64,000 nt of DNA from Pyropia yezoensis. Its lineage: Eukaryota > Rhodophyta > Bangiophyceae > Bangiales > Bangiaceae. The position numbers and the translations under genes were made by a program. Each line of letters opens with the position of its first letter. Positions within the stretch are counted from its first letter, which is position 1. The DNA is taken from NCBI GenBank assembly GCA_009829735.1, contig CM020620.1:24898020-24962019 (forward strand). The letters are read 5' to 3'. The notes below the pieces were generated by a model. It was not told the origin of the DNA. It did no database searches and worked only from the letters and a program-made list of their open reading frames with translations. Positions 11,401 to 21,434 of this stretch are shown here, one piece after another.

Positions 11401-12402
11401 CTGGGTGGAACACCCTCCATGTTCACATGGGGCCGAGTAGAGGCGGCCGACTTGGCCTGATGCTTCTCCTTTCCGGACTTCGGGTCGCTACTCGCGCCCG
11501 CGTTGAGGGTGACCGCTACTACCGGTCCCTCGTGTTGGTCGATATAGCCGAGCTTGGCTCCCGACTTGAAGTACTTGGGCGTCGGGCTCAGGTTCATCAC
11601 CTGGATCCTCCACGGGACTCCGGCTTTGGAGTCCATCGTGCCAAGGGCAACATGCACTTGGTGCTCGCGAGCAAGACGGGGGTAAGGGTGCACCAACCCG
11701 TTCCCCGTATAATCAGTTACAACATCAACGTGCGCCACCGAGTTGGGGGGCAACGTGACTTTACGGGCTAAACGCAGGGTAGCAGTAAACCCTTCCCTCA
11801 CAGAGCAAACAGGCTTCGACTGTGAGACTGTCACAGGAGCCACAGACTTTCCCTTACCAAGGATGGGGATAGTCTCCCCATTCATCAACTTGACCCAGTA
11901 CTCAGGGCCACAAATCAAAGGCACTTGTGTAACAACATAAGGGGTGCCCAGAAGCAGGGGTACCGATATATTCTCAACTACACCATAGGTCACGTCGACC
12001 TCATGGGTCCCCAACCTCGTTGGTAGGGTCACGGCACCAACGATGGGAAGTACCCCGCCATTGATATCGATCAGATGGTCAGCTTTAGACTTCCAGCGTT
12101 GGAGCTTCATCTCCTTTGGTACTAGCGACTTGCGTATCAAGAAGGCTCCTGACCCGGTATCAAGTTCGATACGGGCACAACAGGCGCGGCCCGGTGGAAA
12201 GTTGCACCCGTCCAGCCACCTGGAAGTTCTCACCCGTCAGCACCGCGATGACCCGACGTGGTTTTACGTTCTTGGGGAGTCCTGCCCGAGGTGGGCGGAC
12301 TTCCTTAGGTCGCCGCAGTATCCGGCACGGTTGAGTCGTCCTCTTGACCCACTTGGCCGAGGCTGCCGTTGTGAGCTTCGGACGACCAGCTCCAACGGTC
12401 AT
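8418..12402 (-). pseudogene. pol: R2 pol, inactivated
   Basis: ATG at 12402 overlaps the gag TGA (ATGA). Domain order follows R7: protease (ELDTGSGAFLI), RT with YLDD, RNase H, integrase with HHCC and DDE, GPY/F motif, chromodomain. Breaks: a frameshift near 12195 just before the protease motif; TAA replacing a Glu codon near 10245 in RNase H; a stop in place of the codon after VRTVNG near 8715; and a stop in the chromodomain near 8500. Identity with R7 pol is otherwise high, so the decay is recent. It cannot make an active polyprotein. Confidence 0.85.
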
Positions 12403-14345
12403 TCGTTTCCCGCCGACTTGGCGTCCGAATCTGAGGACGAAGGGGAAGACGACGAGTCCGAGGACGACGTGTCCGCCCCCTTCGCCGAGGGTGTGGCGAC
12501 CGCCACTACCGGTCGAGACCCACCCTCGCGGCGTGAACGTACTTCGTTCGTAGCCGACTTCTTACTCGCATTCCTAACAAGTTGTTGGATGCGTTTACTC
12601 AACTTGGGGCAATCATATGCCCAGTGTCCATCGGAGTTGCAGTTCCAACACCCATTGTCAGTTCCCGGAGGGGTCTTCCCAACTGGGGAAGACGAAGAGA
12701 TACCCTGGGAAGTTCCCACGGCAGCTACCACCCTCTCTTTGCGGATACGGCGTGCCTCTCTCAACTCTCTGGCCTGGCGCGCCTCCTCCTGTTCCTTGGC
12801 CAACTCGGACTGACGCTCCTGGCGTTGTTCCTCCCGTAACTTGCGGTAGGCCTTGCCTCTGCGGTAGGCGAATCTAGCCAACTCGGCCAGGGTCGCCCGG
12901 GCAGTGTTAGGCTCCCGGGTCTCCATCCGGACTGACCAATGGAGTCCCTCCACAAACCGACTCTTCACCACAGCTTGTGGATGAAGGAACCCACAAAGAT
13001 TGTTGAGATTACGGACTCGCTCCGCAAAGGACAACTCCTCCTCCGCCTCTTCCTGATGGGCTTGCGTAAACTCCTCGACTTGAGAAGCCAACGCTGCCTC
13101 ATACACCATGGCTCTCAACAACCAGTTGACGAGCTCCAAATAGGACGTCACCTCACCAGCGCCTCCACTTGAGGAGCTGGGCATGACGGACATAAGTTCT
13201 GACAGCAGGTCTCCCTTCGTAAACTCCTGTAGCATGTAGAAAGCCATGCCTTCACTGATGGCATTGTCGTCACAGGCTTTTGTGAAACGACGTAAGAGCT
13301 CAAAGACACGGAGGGGGGGAGTTCCATCCCACTCCGCTTTGTGCCCAAAAGAGTGAAGTGCATTCTTCTTGGCACGGCCCATGGCTCGGGCCTGGTCAGG
13401 ACCATACGCCACCGACTTGTTGTGGAGGGCGTAGGTCTCACAGTCAAAGATCCTCTCGTAGACCGGGTTGGCTACCTGGATCTTGGGCGGCACCTCACGT
13501 TGAGGGAACAGCCGCTGTGGCACTGGGGTAAGTTCACCCTCAGCGCCTGTAGTCCGGCGCGGCGCGCTTGGTGTAGCCGCCGGCGTTTCCGGGGGGAACT
13601 CCCCCATGATGGGCGTACGCCCCACCGAGTATGGTGTGGCTCCCTCGTTGGGAGTCACAGGTGTCGCCCCCTGTTCGGGGCGACCAGAGGTAGGCGTGAG
13701 GAGGGATTCCCCCGGCGCCTGCGGGCTCGAAAGCCCCGATCCGGTCTGGACGTTAAGGCCATCTGGCAAACTCGCCACAATCTGATTCAGAATTGTATTC
13801 GTCATCGTGACCACCAGGTCCGGCAAAGTCTGCCGCAACACATTGATCGCCTCCTGACGGACAGTTTCCGCGAGGAGTGGATTGACGACTCCAGTTGAGT
13901 CTCGGTCCGCCTCCGGGAGTCCACCTGAGGGGTAACCACGTTCCTCAGGGGTCTCAACCGGGGGCATGGGCGCGAGCCCATCGCCGACCAACGGAGGTCC
14001 GCCGTCCTCCGAGAGCCTAGTTGGCGACGGCTCCAAGCCAAAGTTGGTTCCAACCCGAGTGGAACCCGCGGGGACAATCCTCACCCCTTGGGACGCTCCC
14101 GTTGAGTGTACCACACGGTGGCCAGACTTCGGCCCACCCACATCAGAAGTGTCAACCGAGTGAACTCCCGACTGAGTCGGGGTGGCCTGTTGCCCGCCCG
14201 TACTTCCAGTCCTGCTGGCTTGAGGAACCTCTAGTCCCTCTGCGACCCCAGGTAAACCCACCTGTGTCTCACCAGTATTCAAAGGCACTGAAGTACGTGC
14301 GTCACCCGTGTACTCCCCGGATGACGGGGGGTCCGAACTAGCCAT
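12399..14345 (-). CDS. gag: R2 gag polyprotein, full length and open
   Basis: 648 residues from the ATG at 14345 (MASSDPPSS). About 300 residues are low-complexity Pro/Gly/Thr. A capsid-like helical region follows (ERIFDCETYALHNK through FVEGLHWSVR) and then a Lys/Arg/Glu-rich coiled segment (AYRKLREEQRQERQSELAKE). The zinc knuckle is CWNCNSDGHWAYDC (CX2CX4HX4C). A Ser/Asp tail ends GNE-TGA. The TGA overlaps the pol ATG, pointing to stop/restart translation. This copy is the reference for the 181-codon in-frame deletion seen in R7 gag. Confidence 0.8.
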   Translation of the reverse strand: MASSDPPSSGEYTGDARTSVPLNTGETQVGLPGVAEGLEVPQASRTGSTGGQQATPTQSGVHSVDTSDVGGPKSGHRVVHSTGASQGVRIVPAGSTRVGTNFGLEPSPTRLSEDGGPPLVGDGLAPMPPVETPEERGYPSGGLPEADRDSTGVVNPLLAETVRQEAINVLRQTLPDLVVTMTNTILNQIVASLPDGLNVQTGSGLSSPQAPGESLLTPTSGRPEQGATPVTPNEGATPYSVGRTPIMGEFPPETPAATPSAPRRTTGAEGELTPVPQRLFPQREVPPKIQVANPVYERIFDCETYALHNKSVAYGPDQARAMGRAKKNALHSFGHKAEWDGTPPLRVFELLRRFTKACDDNAISEGMAFYMLQEFTKGDLLSELMSVMPSSSSGGAGEVTSYLELVNWLLRAMVYEAALASQVEEFTQAHQEEAEEELSFAERVRNLNNLCGFLHPQAVVKSRFVEGLHWSVRMETREPNTARATLAELARFAYRRGKAYRKLREEQRQERQSELAKEQEEARQARELREARRIRKERVVAAVGTSQGISSSSPVGKTPPGTDNGCWNCNSDGHWAYDCPKLSKRIQQLVRNASKKSATNEVRSRREGGSRPVVAVATPSAKGADTSSSDSSSSPSSSDSDAKSAGNE

Positions 14346-14444
14346 GTTGGCTGACGATCCGTATGACACGGTCCAAGTCCACCGTTCCTCTGAGACAGAG
14401 GGCCCCTTACACCTGGGTGCACCCGGAAGTAAAGTTTACCTCTG

Positions 14445-14462
14445 TCCCCTGCTGCTCCACCA
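14445..14462 (-). promoter_or_regulatory. Primer-binding site of R2
   Basis: The same 18-mer as in family 1 (sense strand starts TGGTGGAGCAG). It is separated from the LTR by two A residues rather than one. Confidence 0.8.
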
Positions 14463-14464
14463 AA

Positions 14465-14933
14465 TGTGGCAAAAACCACTTGCACACACGACACCCAAGT
14501 TGGGGCGGTGTACAAGGGCTGCCTCCCGTGTCGGGGGAACCGGAAGAAGTGCAAGTCGCACACACTCTGTCCCTGTTGTGGGGCAAACCCCCCACTGACA
14601 AACAAGAGGATGGTGTGTGGTCCAACAGTTTCTTGGTCGGGACGGGGACGCAGGGCCAAGCCCCGCTGTCCCTCCCCTTATCCCCCCAGGGTCCCCTCAG
14701 AATCTCGCCACTCAGAATCTCCCACCCCAGCACCTGCCCACCGGGCCACACGAAAATTCAAGACGATAAATGCAGAAAACCCTCAAATCCAAGTTGGATT
14801 TACTACTAAGCTAACTATCCCAAACTTAGGGAATATGGACCCAAATGCATGGGGAGAAACGGGTCAGGCTAGTTGCCTGCCGCCCCTTGCATGGCACGTG
14901 TTGCCCCCCTACCTGGGGGTCAATACTGCCACA
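14465..14933 (-). repeat. 5' LTR of R2 (family 2 LTR, 469 bp)
   Basis: It is bounded by TGTGGCA and TGCCACA and has the same length as both LTRs of R7, from which it differs by only a few percent. It ends directly against family 1 RT sequence. Confidence 0.92.
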
Positions 14934-17665
14934 GGTTCTGCGTTGATTACCGACGCCTCAACTTGGTTCCCAAGAAAGACTCATACCCTTTACCAAGGAT
15001 GGACGAGTGCATCGATTCGCTGGGGGAGGCCACAGTGTTGACCAATATCGAGTGCAATGCCAAGTACTGGCAGATCCCAGTTGCGGAAGAGGATATCCCC
15101 AAGACGACGTTCGTCTGTCACAGTGGCGTGTACGAGTTCCTAAGGATGCCCTTCGGATTGTCCAACGCCCCCGCCACATTCCAGCGGACCATCGACATTA
15201 TACTGTCAGGAGTCAAGTGGCGTAACTTCCTGGTGTACTTGGACGACCTCATCGTCTTCTCGCGTAACATGGATGACCATGTGCAACATGTCGACGAGGT
15301 ACTCACCCTCTTGCGGAACGCCGGGGTAACCCTGCGCCTCAAGAAGTGCGCCTTCTTTCAGCAGACCGTCGAGTATTTGGGTCACCAGATCACACCAAGT
15401 AAACTGGGAGTGCTCGAAGCTAATACCCGGGCCCTCCAGGATGCGCGATACCTAACCACCCAGACACAGCTGAAAAGCTTCCTGGGGATGTGCAACGTAT
15501 ACCGACGGTTCGTCAAGGACTTCGCTCGTATAGCCAAACCGTTAACGGTTCTGACGAGCAGCGCCTTGCCAAAGGTACTCCAACCTCCCTCGCCCAGCGA
15601 GGGAGAGGCATTCGAGCTGCTCAAGCAAGCTCTGCTAGCCCCACCCGTGCTTGCGTTGCCGCATAGACGCGGGACCTTCGTCATCGACGTCGATGCCTGC
15701 GATACCCAAATTGGATGCACCCTGTTACAGGGAGGGACTATCATCGGTACCGATAATGCTATCCCGGACCTACATCCGGAAGGGTACTTCAGCCGGACAC
15801 TCAACCCGGCTGAGCGTACCTATAGTGCCACAGAGCGCGAATGCTTCGGAGTCATTTGAACAGTGCAACTGCTCCGGCCATACCTAGAAGGTTCCAGGTT
15901 CATCGTGAGGTCCGACCACGAACCTTTACGATGGCTTCTCAACCTTGGTGACAAGGATTCCGACAGCCACGGTCGGCTAGCCCGGTGGAGGCTGAAGATG
16001 GCCGAGCACGACTACCGGACCATATATAAGGCCGGCTCCACCCATCATCTCGGGGACGCGCTGTCGCGACTCGATACACCGAGCGGAGATACCCGACAGG
16101 TGGACGAGGACATCCCGGTTGTACCAGCTTGCATGGTGGGTAATGCTACCCAAGGTATGGTTGACCATACCATGGCACACCTTGCGTGCCCATTGACCCT
16201 CGCGGACTTCCGCGAGGCACAGGCCAATGACGACGACTGTAAACGCCATCGTGCCAACCTTCTGGCCGGCACGGCCGGCATCTTATCCGAGAATGAGGAC
16301 GCCCTCATATACCGGCGGGCATTCACCGATGGACGACATCAGGTCGTGGTTCTTGTGTCCTTACGGCAAGTGGTCGTGGAAGGAGAACACGAGAACCCCA
16401 CAGCCGGACACCCGGGGGGTTCGCACATGTTCGCAGCAATGCGAAGGTTCTTCTACTGGCCAGCTATGGCCGTCGACGTAATCGACCACGTGCGGGGATG
16501 CCACCCGTGTGCACGAAATCCTATGAGTCTTCATAGGCGGGCATCCGCTATGAAACTGTTCCCCCCCGATGGGCCCAACGAGCAAGTCGCTATCGACGTA
16601 CTCGGGCCGCTTCCGGTAACAGAAGAAGGGAACAGGTACATCCTGGTCATGTCGCACCGCTTTACTAAGCTGTCACGGGCAGTAGCAATCCCGAACGATA
16701 CGGCCTACACCATCATGAACGCAGTGGTTGACCACTGGATCAGTGCTTACGGAGATATGAAGCAACTCCTCTCCGATAACGGAGCAAACCTTACGTCAGC
16801 ATTCTGCACTAAGGTCCTGGGCATGTTCGGTATCGCACCCCGTCGGGCATCCGACTACCACCCGCAATCCAACGGGCAGGTGGAGCGGTTCAACCGCACC
16901 ATCGTGAAGATGCTCCAATGCTATGTGGCGGAGCACACGACGACGTGAGACAGGCTTCTGTACGTCTTGACCCTGGCATACAATGCCAGGCCCTACCGGA
17001 GTACCAGCATTGCCCCACTGGAATGGGTCATGCCGATGGGCGTCGGTAACCTGACGCTGCCACCGGGCAGATGCACTCGGTATGACATACCGAAGGGCCG
17101 ACCGGCCGAACGGATCCACTTAGCTTGGTTGGCCAAGCTATCGTGGATGATTCCAAAGCTCAAGGGTGCCCTTGACCGAACACAACTTCGATACAAGAAG
17201 ATCTTTGACGCCCGGCTACGGGTACGCAACGCAACCCTGGTACCAGGTGACTAGGTCTACATCAGACACCAGAAGTTCCGAGGGAACAAGCTTATGCAAC
17301 CGGTCAAGGGACCGTACCAGATCTTACACAGAGATGATCACTCTGTCATCCTGCACTCCGATACGGAGATACAACGCATCAACCTCAATGATGTGACACC
17401 TGCTCCGAAGCCGGAACAGCCTCAGCCGGTACCGGCTGGGTTGCTACATGAAGCTCTTACAACCCACCGGTCAGATGACCCGGTGGGACCGGATGGGATT
17501 CCATACCAAGTAGAGAGCGTGGTCGGACACACCGATCCGGACCTACCAGGACCCTGGTACGTCAAGGTGATGTGGGTCGGATACGACTCACCCACCTGGG
17601 AACAGGCGGCGAATATACCCCGCCAACTTCTCATGCCATACATGAGGCGACGACGCCTACTGTAA
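14934..17665 (+). pseudogene. pol: R3 pol, 3' part (RT to chromodomain) with three stops
   Basis: The frame starts inside RT (FCVDYRRLNLV) and is collinear with R1 pol: YLDD, RNase H, HHCC/DDE integrase, KGPYQIL, then a chromodomain-like end closing at TAA 17663-17665. Three in-frame stops (TGA 15857-15859, TGA 16946-16948, TAG 17252-17254) each replace a tryptophan present in R1 or R10 (VIWAVQ, TWDRLL, GDWVYI). All are G-to-A changes on the coding strand. At the first stop the next G is also A, consistent with clustered deamination. There are otherwise no frameshifts over 2.7 kb. Confidence 0.85.
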
Positions 17666-18116
17666 CAACCCAACCGACACCGACTTCGGCTGTTGGGGGG
17701 TGAGGCTTATACCTACTAGGTAGGGTGTCACATGGATTCGGCAAGACTTAGGTTCACTAAGTTGGAGCGGACTTAGGCAAACTAAGTAAGCTACTGACTT
17801 TTTCAAGTTTACTTGAAGGAGGTGACTAACTCCGATAATTTCAAAGTAACCTGAGGCTTACACCAATGTAAACCTTCATCCATGGGGCAAGTGACGGACC
17901 AAGGAAGGTTGACCTTCATGAGTATTAACCAACCAGGATGGGTTGGGGGGCGCGGGAAAGAACCGAGGCAGGCCACGGCTATGTCAGACGGGGTACTCCC
18001 CAATGGCAGGCATCGGTATCATGCAAACGCCCCAGCCGGGGATGAGTTTATACTCACTACTACCCGGCCACCATAACGGTCGCCGGGTCGCTCTCCCTCA
18101 CAAACAATAGCACTCG
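17666..18116. other. Convergent 3' spacer of R3 with a hairpin array
   Basis: It has the same position and similar length to the R1 spacer. Hairpins: CCTAC-TAG-GTAGG (17712-17724), ACTTAG-loop-CTAAGT (17746-17762 and 17771-17787, perfect 6-bp arms with 5-nt loops) and TCAAG-TTTA-CTTGA (17803-17816). Stems match those in R1 while loops and spacing differ. Confidence 0.6.
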
Positions 18117-20485
18117 TCAGTGGGTAGACCCGCTGCCCGAGGGAGGCCACTCACGCGTTAACGCGTACACCTCCATGCTCCACCGGTCGGCAATCTCGCG
18201 ACGGTCAATCGCCCGAGTTACCTCGGTGCATAGCTGGACGAGGGTGCTGCGGCCAGCCTCCACGTCCTCCAGAGCAGTCTGAAGGCGGTCCAACACTCCA
18301 CCAAAGCAACGCGCGGAACCGACCAGCGCAGCACCTGGGGGGATATCCCCCCAGCTAACAGAGAGACCCTCCCGCATCTCGCGGGCAATGAGGGCGTCAA
18401 CGCCTTCATACCATAGACGGGGACCCCCGTCATGCATGCCAGGGGCGGAAGGTGACACTGGCGCAGCCAGAGGAGCCACAGGAGCCGACACGGCCACCAC
18501 CGGAGCCGGTGGCGCCTGATACGAGGCCCGGCAGGACCCCACGGAAGGGGCTCCACCGTAACCACGGCGGTACTCCGCCCGACGACGGGACACCTGACGC
18601 TTCCCACCCGCAGAGCCTCACTCTCGGGGACGACGGCCAACCGCCACCGGAATCGGGTTACCGAACCACGGGGCGAGGATCTGAAGAGGGTCATGGATAA
18701 CCATGGGAATATCCAGGTCAGCAACAGCCTCGGTGGACGCCCACTCCCGGCAATTGGGCTCACCCGGCTGAGTACGCCGGATACGCAACGAGTGACGAGG
18801 CAAGGGGGAGGACACAGCCTGCGGGTCCCGGTACGGGGGAAGGGCCAACACCCCAGCCCAGTTCACGGCATCGTGAACAGCCAGCAGGGCCTCGAACTCC
18901 CGGGCCAACCCGGTCTTGGCAGCTATCATGTCCACGCCCAGCTGCCCGATGTGCCGACGGACACCCGTCGGAAGATGAAGCAGGCGCCCCTGCCGACGGA
19001 CGGAAAGCAAAAAGGAGGAAGCCTGCCCGAGGGTAACCTCAAGGGTGAAGTCCCCTGCAACGGGTGGACCGGCCGAGAGGCCAACACACTCCCGAAGTAT
19101 CGGAGGCAGGAGCCGGTGTCAATCCGGAAAGCCGGGGCGGGTTCCCACCCCTCCTGCCACAGAGGCGGGCGCACGGCAGTGTACACCGGCGCACGACCGT
19201 TACCGGTCTGCAACGCACACGTTATGTCGGTGCGGAACGCATCCGCCATGACACCATGGTTGCGTCGCCAGCTCGACGCCGACTTCAACCCCGCCATGGG
19301 CGGGTACGGAGCCGTCAATGTCAGGTACGGGGATACCCCCGGGAAGTACTCAAACCCGGGATACCGGCCGGTATCACCCACCGTCTCCCCAAACGTCACC
19401 GGCTCCGCCGCCGCCGCGATCCCCCGAGCACTAGCCGGGTAGTCAACCTCCCGCGGCATCAAGGGGGCAATCAAGTCGCATATCCCGAAGGCGGAGTCGA
19501 GGTAGACCTCACCCCGCCCCATCCGGGTGCGCCAGAGCTGCGCATGCCGGTCGTTCGGCTGACTCAGGATCCAATGATGTTCCACCCGGACCGCGTTCGG
19601 CTGGTTGACCAGCCGCACCAACTCCCGCTCCCAACTCGGGTCCACCTTGACGCGCCGGTCGGTCTCTCCAGGCAGACACGGCTGGTGGAAGTCCACCCGC
19701 ATCCGCCCAGCGGAGTCCATTGACTCTTGCACAGTCAGGCCTCGAACCCGAGCCACCAAGTCGGACATCGACATGGCGGGTTGACCTGCCGCAGAGGCGA
19801 CGCCGCCACCCAACGGGGCAACCCGGGCAGGACCAGGAAGAATCGGGGGCGCCGGGGGGAGCCCCACCGGCAGATGGGCCGGCACCGGAGGAGCACGGGG
19901 CTGAGGAGGAAGAAGAAAGGCGGGCGCCCGCCCGGAGTAACTCCCGGAGTCTACTGCCATCGGGGTAGACACTTCCTGACCACCAAGCGTCCGCGGCACC
20001 GCGGGCAGAGCATCGCAGCCACCCGGGCCCGACGTGGGCACCACGGGGGCGGCAGGGGTAGACCCGTTACCCGCCGCCGCGGACACACCAACCGGGCGGG
20101 CACCCGCGCCTTCTTGACCCGCCGTCCCGGCGGGGGTGCAGCCACGACCATCCGACACGCCGGCGACGCCGTCTGGAGGTAGAGCCGCGCCGGCACCGGC
20201 GACAGGAGCCATCCGGGCCGCCGGAGGAGTAGGGGTAGAGGCAGCCGCTACACGCGGTTGCCCGCCACCCGACGGAGCCGTCGTGCCGCTGCACACAGAC
20301 GACAATCCGCCTGGCGCACCTTCCGGGGCCACACGAACGGTCACCCGGTCGCCTTCGTCCTCCGACGAGCTCTCCAAGAAGCACTCGGCGGCGGTGGCAG
20401 AGACGGGAACGTCGTCCACCATCACCTCCTCCTCCTCCTCAAGCAGGAGGTCGTCCTCGCCCCCGGGTAACTGGGGGTCCGACAT
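18117..20485 (-). pseudogene. R3 family 1 opposite-strand ORF (aORF), convergent with pol; one frameshift and one stop
   Basis: ATG at 20485 (MSDPQLPGGEDD), stop at 18117-18119; about 790 codons overall. The order is an acidic N-terminus with a Glu run, about 250 residues of Pro/Ala/Gly/Ser low complexity, a folded-looking middle (DFHQPCLPGETDRRVKV, WERELVRLV, PYLTLTAPYPP), then blocks YFGSV (near 19084-19107) and RRQGRLLHLP (near 18970-19000), and a helical C-terminus. These blocks recur in the same order and spacing in the family 2 ORF, so I infer homology. A frameshift lies between 19010 and 19090 and a TGA at 18618-18620. No known domain recognised; not reverse transcriptase, envelope or RNase H. 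Confidence 0.65.
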
Positions 20486-21071
20486 GGTGGAGCCGGGGTA
20501 GCAGGGGCGCCCCGTACCAAAAAGCCGCAGCCGGCTCGACCCGGTACAAGGAACGCTCGCACGGACGAGCCAGGGAAGCGCGGGCACCCGCGCTTATAAC
20601 CACACAGCTCGGCACGACCGATACGGCTGCGCGGGACGACCCGCGCCAGCCGAGCTACGAGGGCGCTCCACCCAGGCACCTGGATCGGGGCCACACCCCC
20701 CACACCGGGTAACCAAGGGGGGTCACCCCCAACCGCCCCACGCAACGCGGGCAGCCCCCGCCACCCACTCAATAGTCCCGCGAGACGGGCCCCCCCTACC
20801 ACCAGACGCCTGGTGGCGGATCGGCTTGCACCACCCCTCGGAAAGGGGGGTCGTGAACAGAAACCCGCATCGGGAATTCAACGGTCCGGAAAGCGGATCG
20901 TGTGTTTACCACACAAAGGGGGGCACCCCCCCCAGACAACCTCGAAAAGGGGTGTCTGTCGCGACAGGGCGCAAAGCCCAACCCGACTGGTAAGCGGTCA
21001 CGCGACCCACTTACATTCGGTAACCCGAATGCAACTCGACCCGAGGACGTGCCGAATCTAAGGGGGGGATA
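20486..21071 (-). promoter_or_regulatory. R3 region between the aORF start and the 3' LTR: possible antisense promoter, then polypurine tract
   Basis: For the opposite-strand ORF this is the upstream region. A TATA-like TTATAA at 20594-20599 lies about 110 nt before the ATG on that strand, a position compatible with its own promoter. Next to the LTR the plus strand has the polypurine tract AAGGGGGGGATA (20060 offset by 1 kb, i.e. 21060-21071), the expected plus-strand primer. No other coding signal was seen. Confidence 0.5.
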
Positions 21072-21434
21072 TGTAGCAATATGGTTGGCCGTATTGTGAC
21101 CCTAATATTAGGGGGGGTACTTCTAACCCTTAACTTTCAATTTTGAGAGTCTGTACTGGTCACGGTATCTATAAGTTACGTATGACCAGAGAAACTTGCA
21201 TCTTGGGGTGGAGGGTAGTTAGTAGTGTCTCCGAGGGTTTATAACGAGGGGCCGGCGGCGAATCCACCGCCGGCCATGGTAGAACAACAAACCCCTCCCA
21301 TTTGGGCTCCCATCTTGGTCCCGTGGCTTGCGCTCCAAGGATAGCAACCTTGGCCTCCCGGTTACGTTGGTGCCGATCCCCTCTGGTGAGTGTGCCCTGA
21401 GAGTGGACGTGCAGCGGATACCTATTGTGGTACA
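21072..21434 (+). repeat. 3' LTR of R3 (family 1 LTR, 363 bp)
   Basis: It starts TGTAGCAATATGG and ends GTGGTACA, collinear with the LTRs of R1 and R10. It carries the perfect palindrome GGCCGGCGG/CCGCCGGCC (21250-21258, 21267-21275) just downstream of a TATA-like TTTATAAC. Confidence 0.9.

Larger units (their letters stand above)
7971..14933 (-). mobile_element. R2: Ty3/gypsy chromovirus, family 2, cut on the left by R1
   Basis: The 5' LTR is at 14465-14933. Gag, pol and the tail of the opposite-strand ORF follow to the left until R1 interrupts. The outer right flank is family 1 pol (R3), broken within the RT block CVDYRRL, so R2 inserted into R3; the right target flank is GGTTC. The left part of R2, its 3' LTR and the left target copy lie outside the window. 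Gag is fully open but pol carries a frameshift and several stops. Confidence 0.85.
14934..21434 (+). mobile_element. R3: Ty3/gypsy chromovirus, family 1, 5' part displaced by R2
   Basis: It runs from the RT domain through integrase and chromodomain, a convergent spacer, an opposite-strand ORF of about 2.4 kb, a polypurine tract and the 3' LTR. The 5' LTR, gag and protease would lie left of R2 outside the window. The 3' LTR abuts gag of a family 3 element (R4). This is the copy that shows the complete 3' architecture of family 1. Confidence 0.85.

Noticed and set aside
9693..11771. Plus-strand frames of 170-180 codons opposite R2 pol, and equivalents opposite R7 pol
   Set aside because: They are antisense shadows of a GC-rich coding region, with no independent start context and no length conservation between copies beyond what pol imposes. 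Unlike the aORFs, they overlap another coding frame.
15857..17254. UGA read as tryptophan (alternative code)
   Set aside because: Two Trp sites are TGA but another is TAG, TGA ends gag and pol of family 2, and TGG is widely used in all coding regions. Mutation explains the stops.
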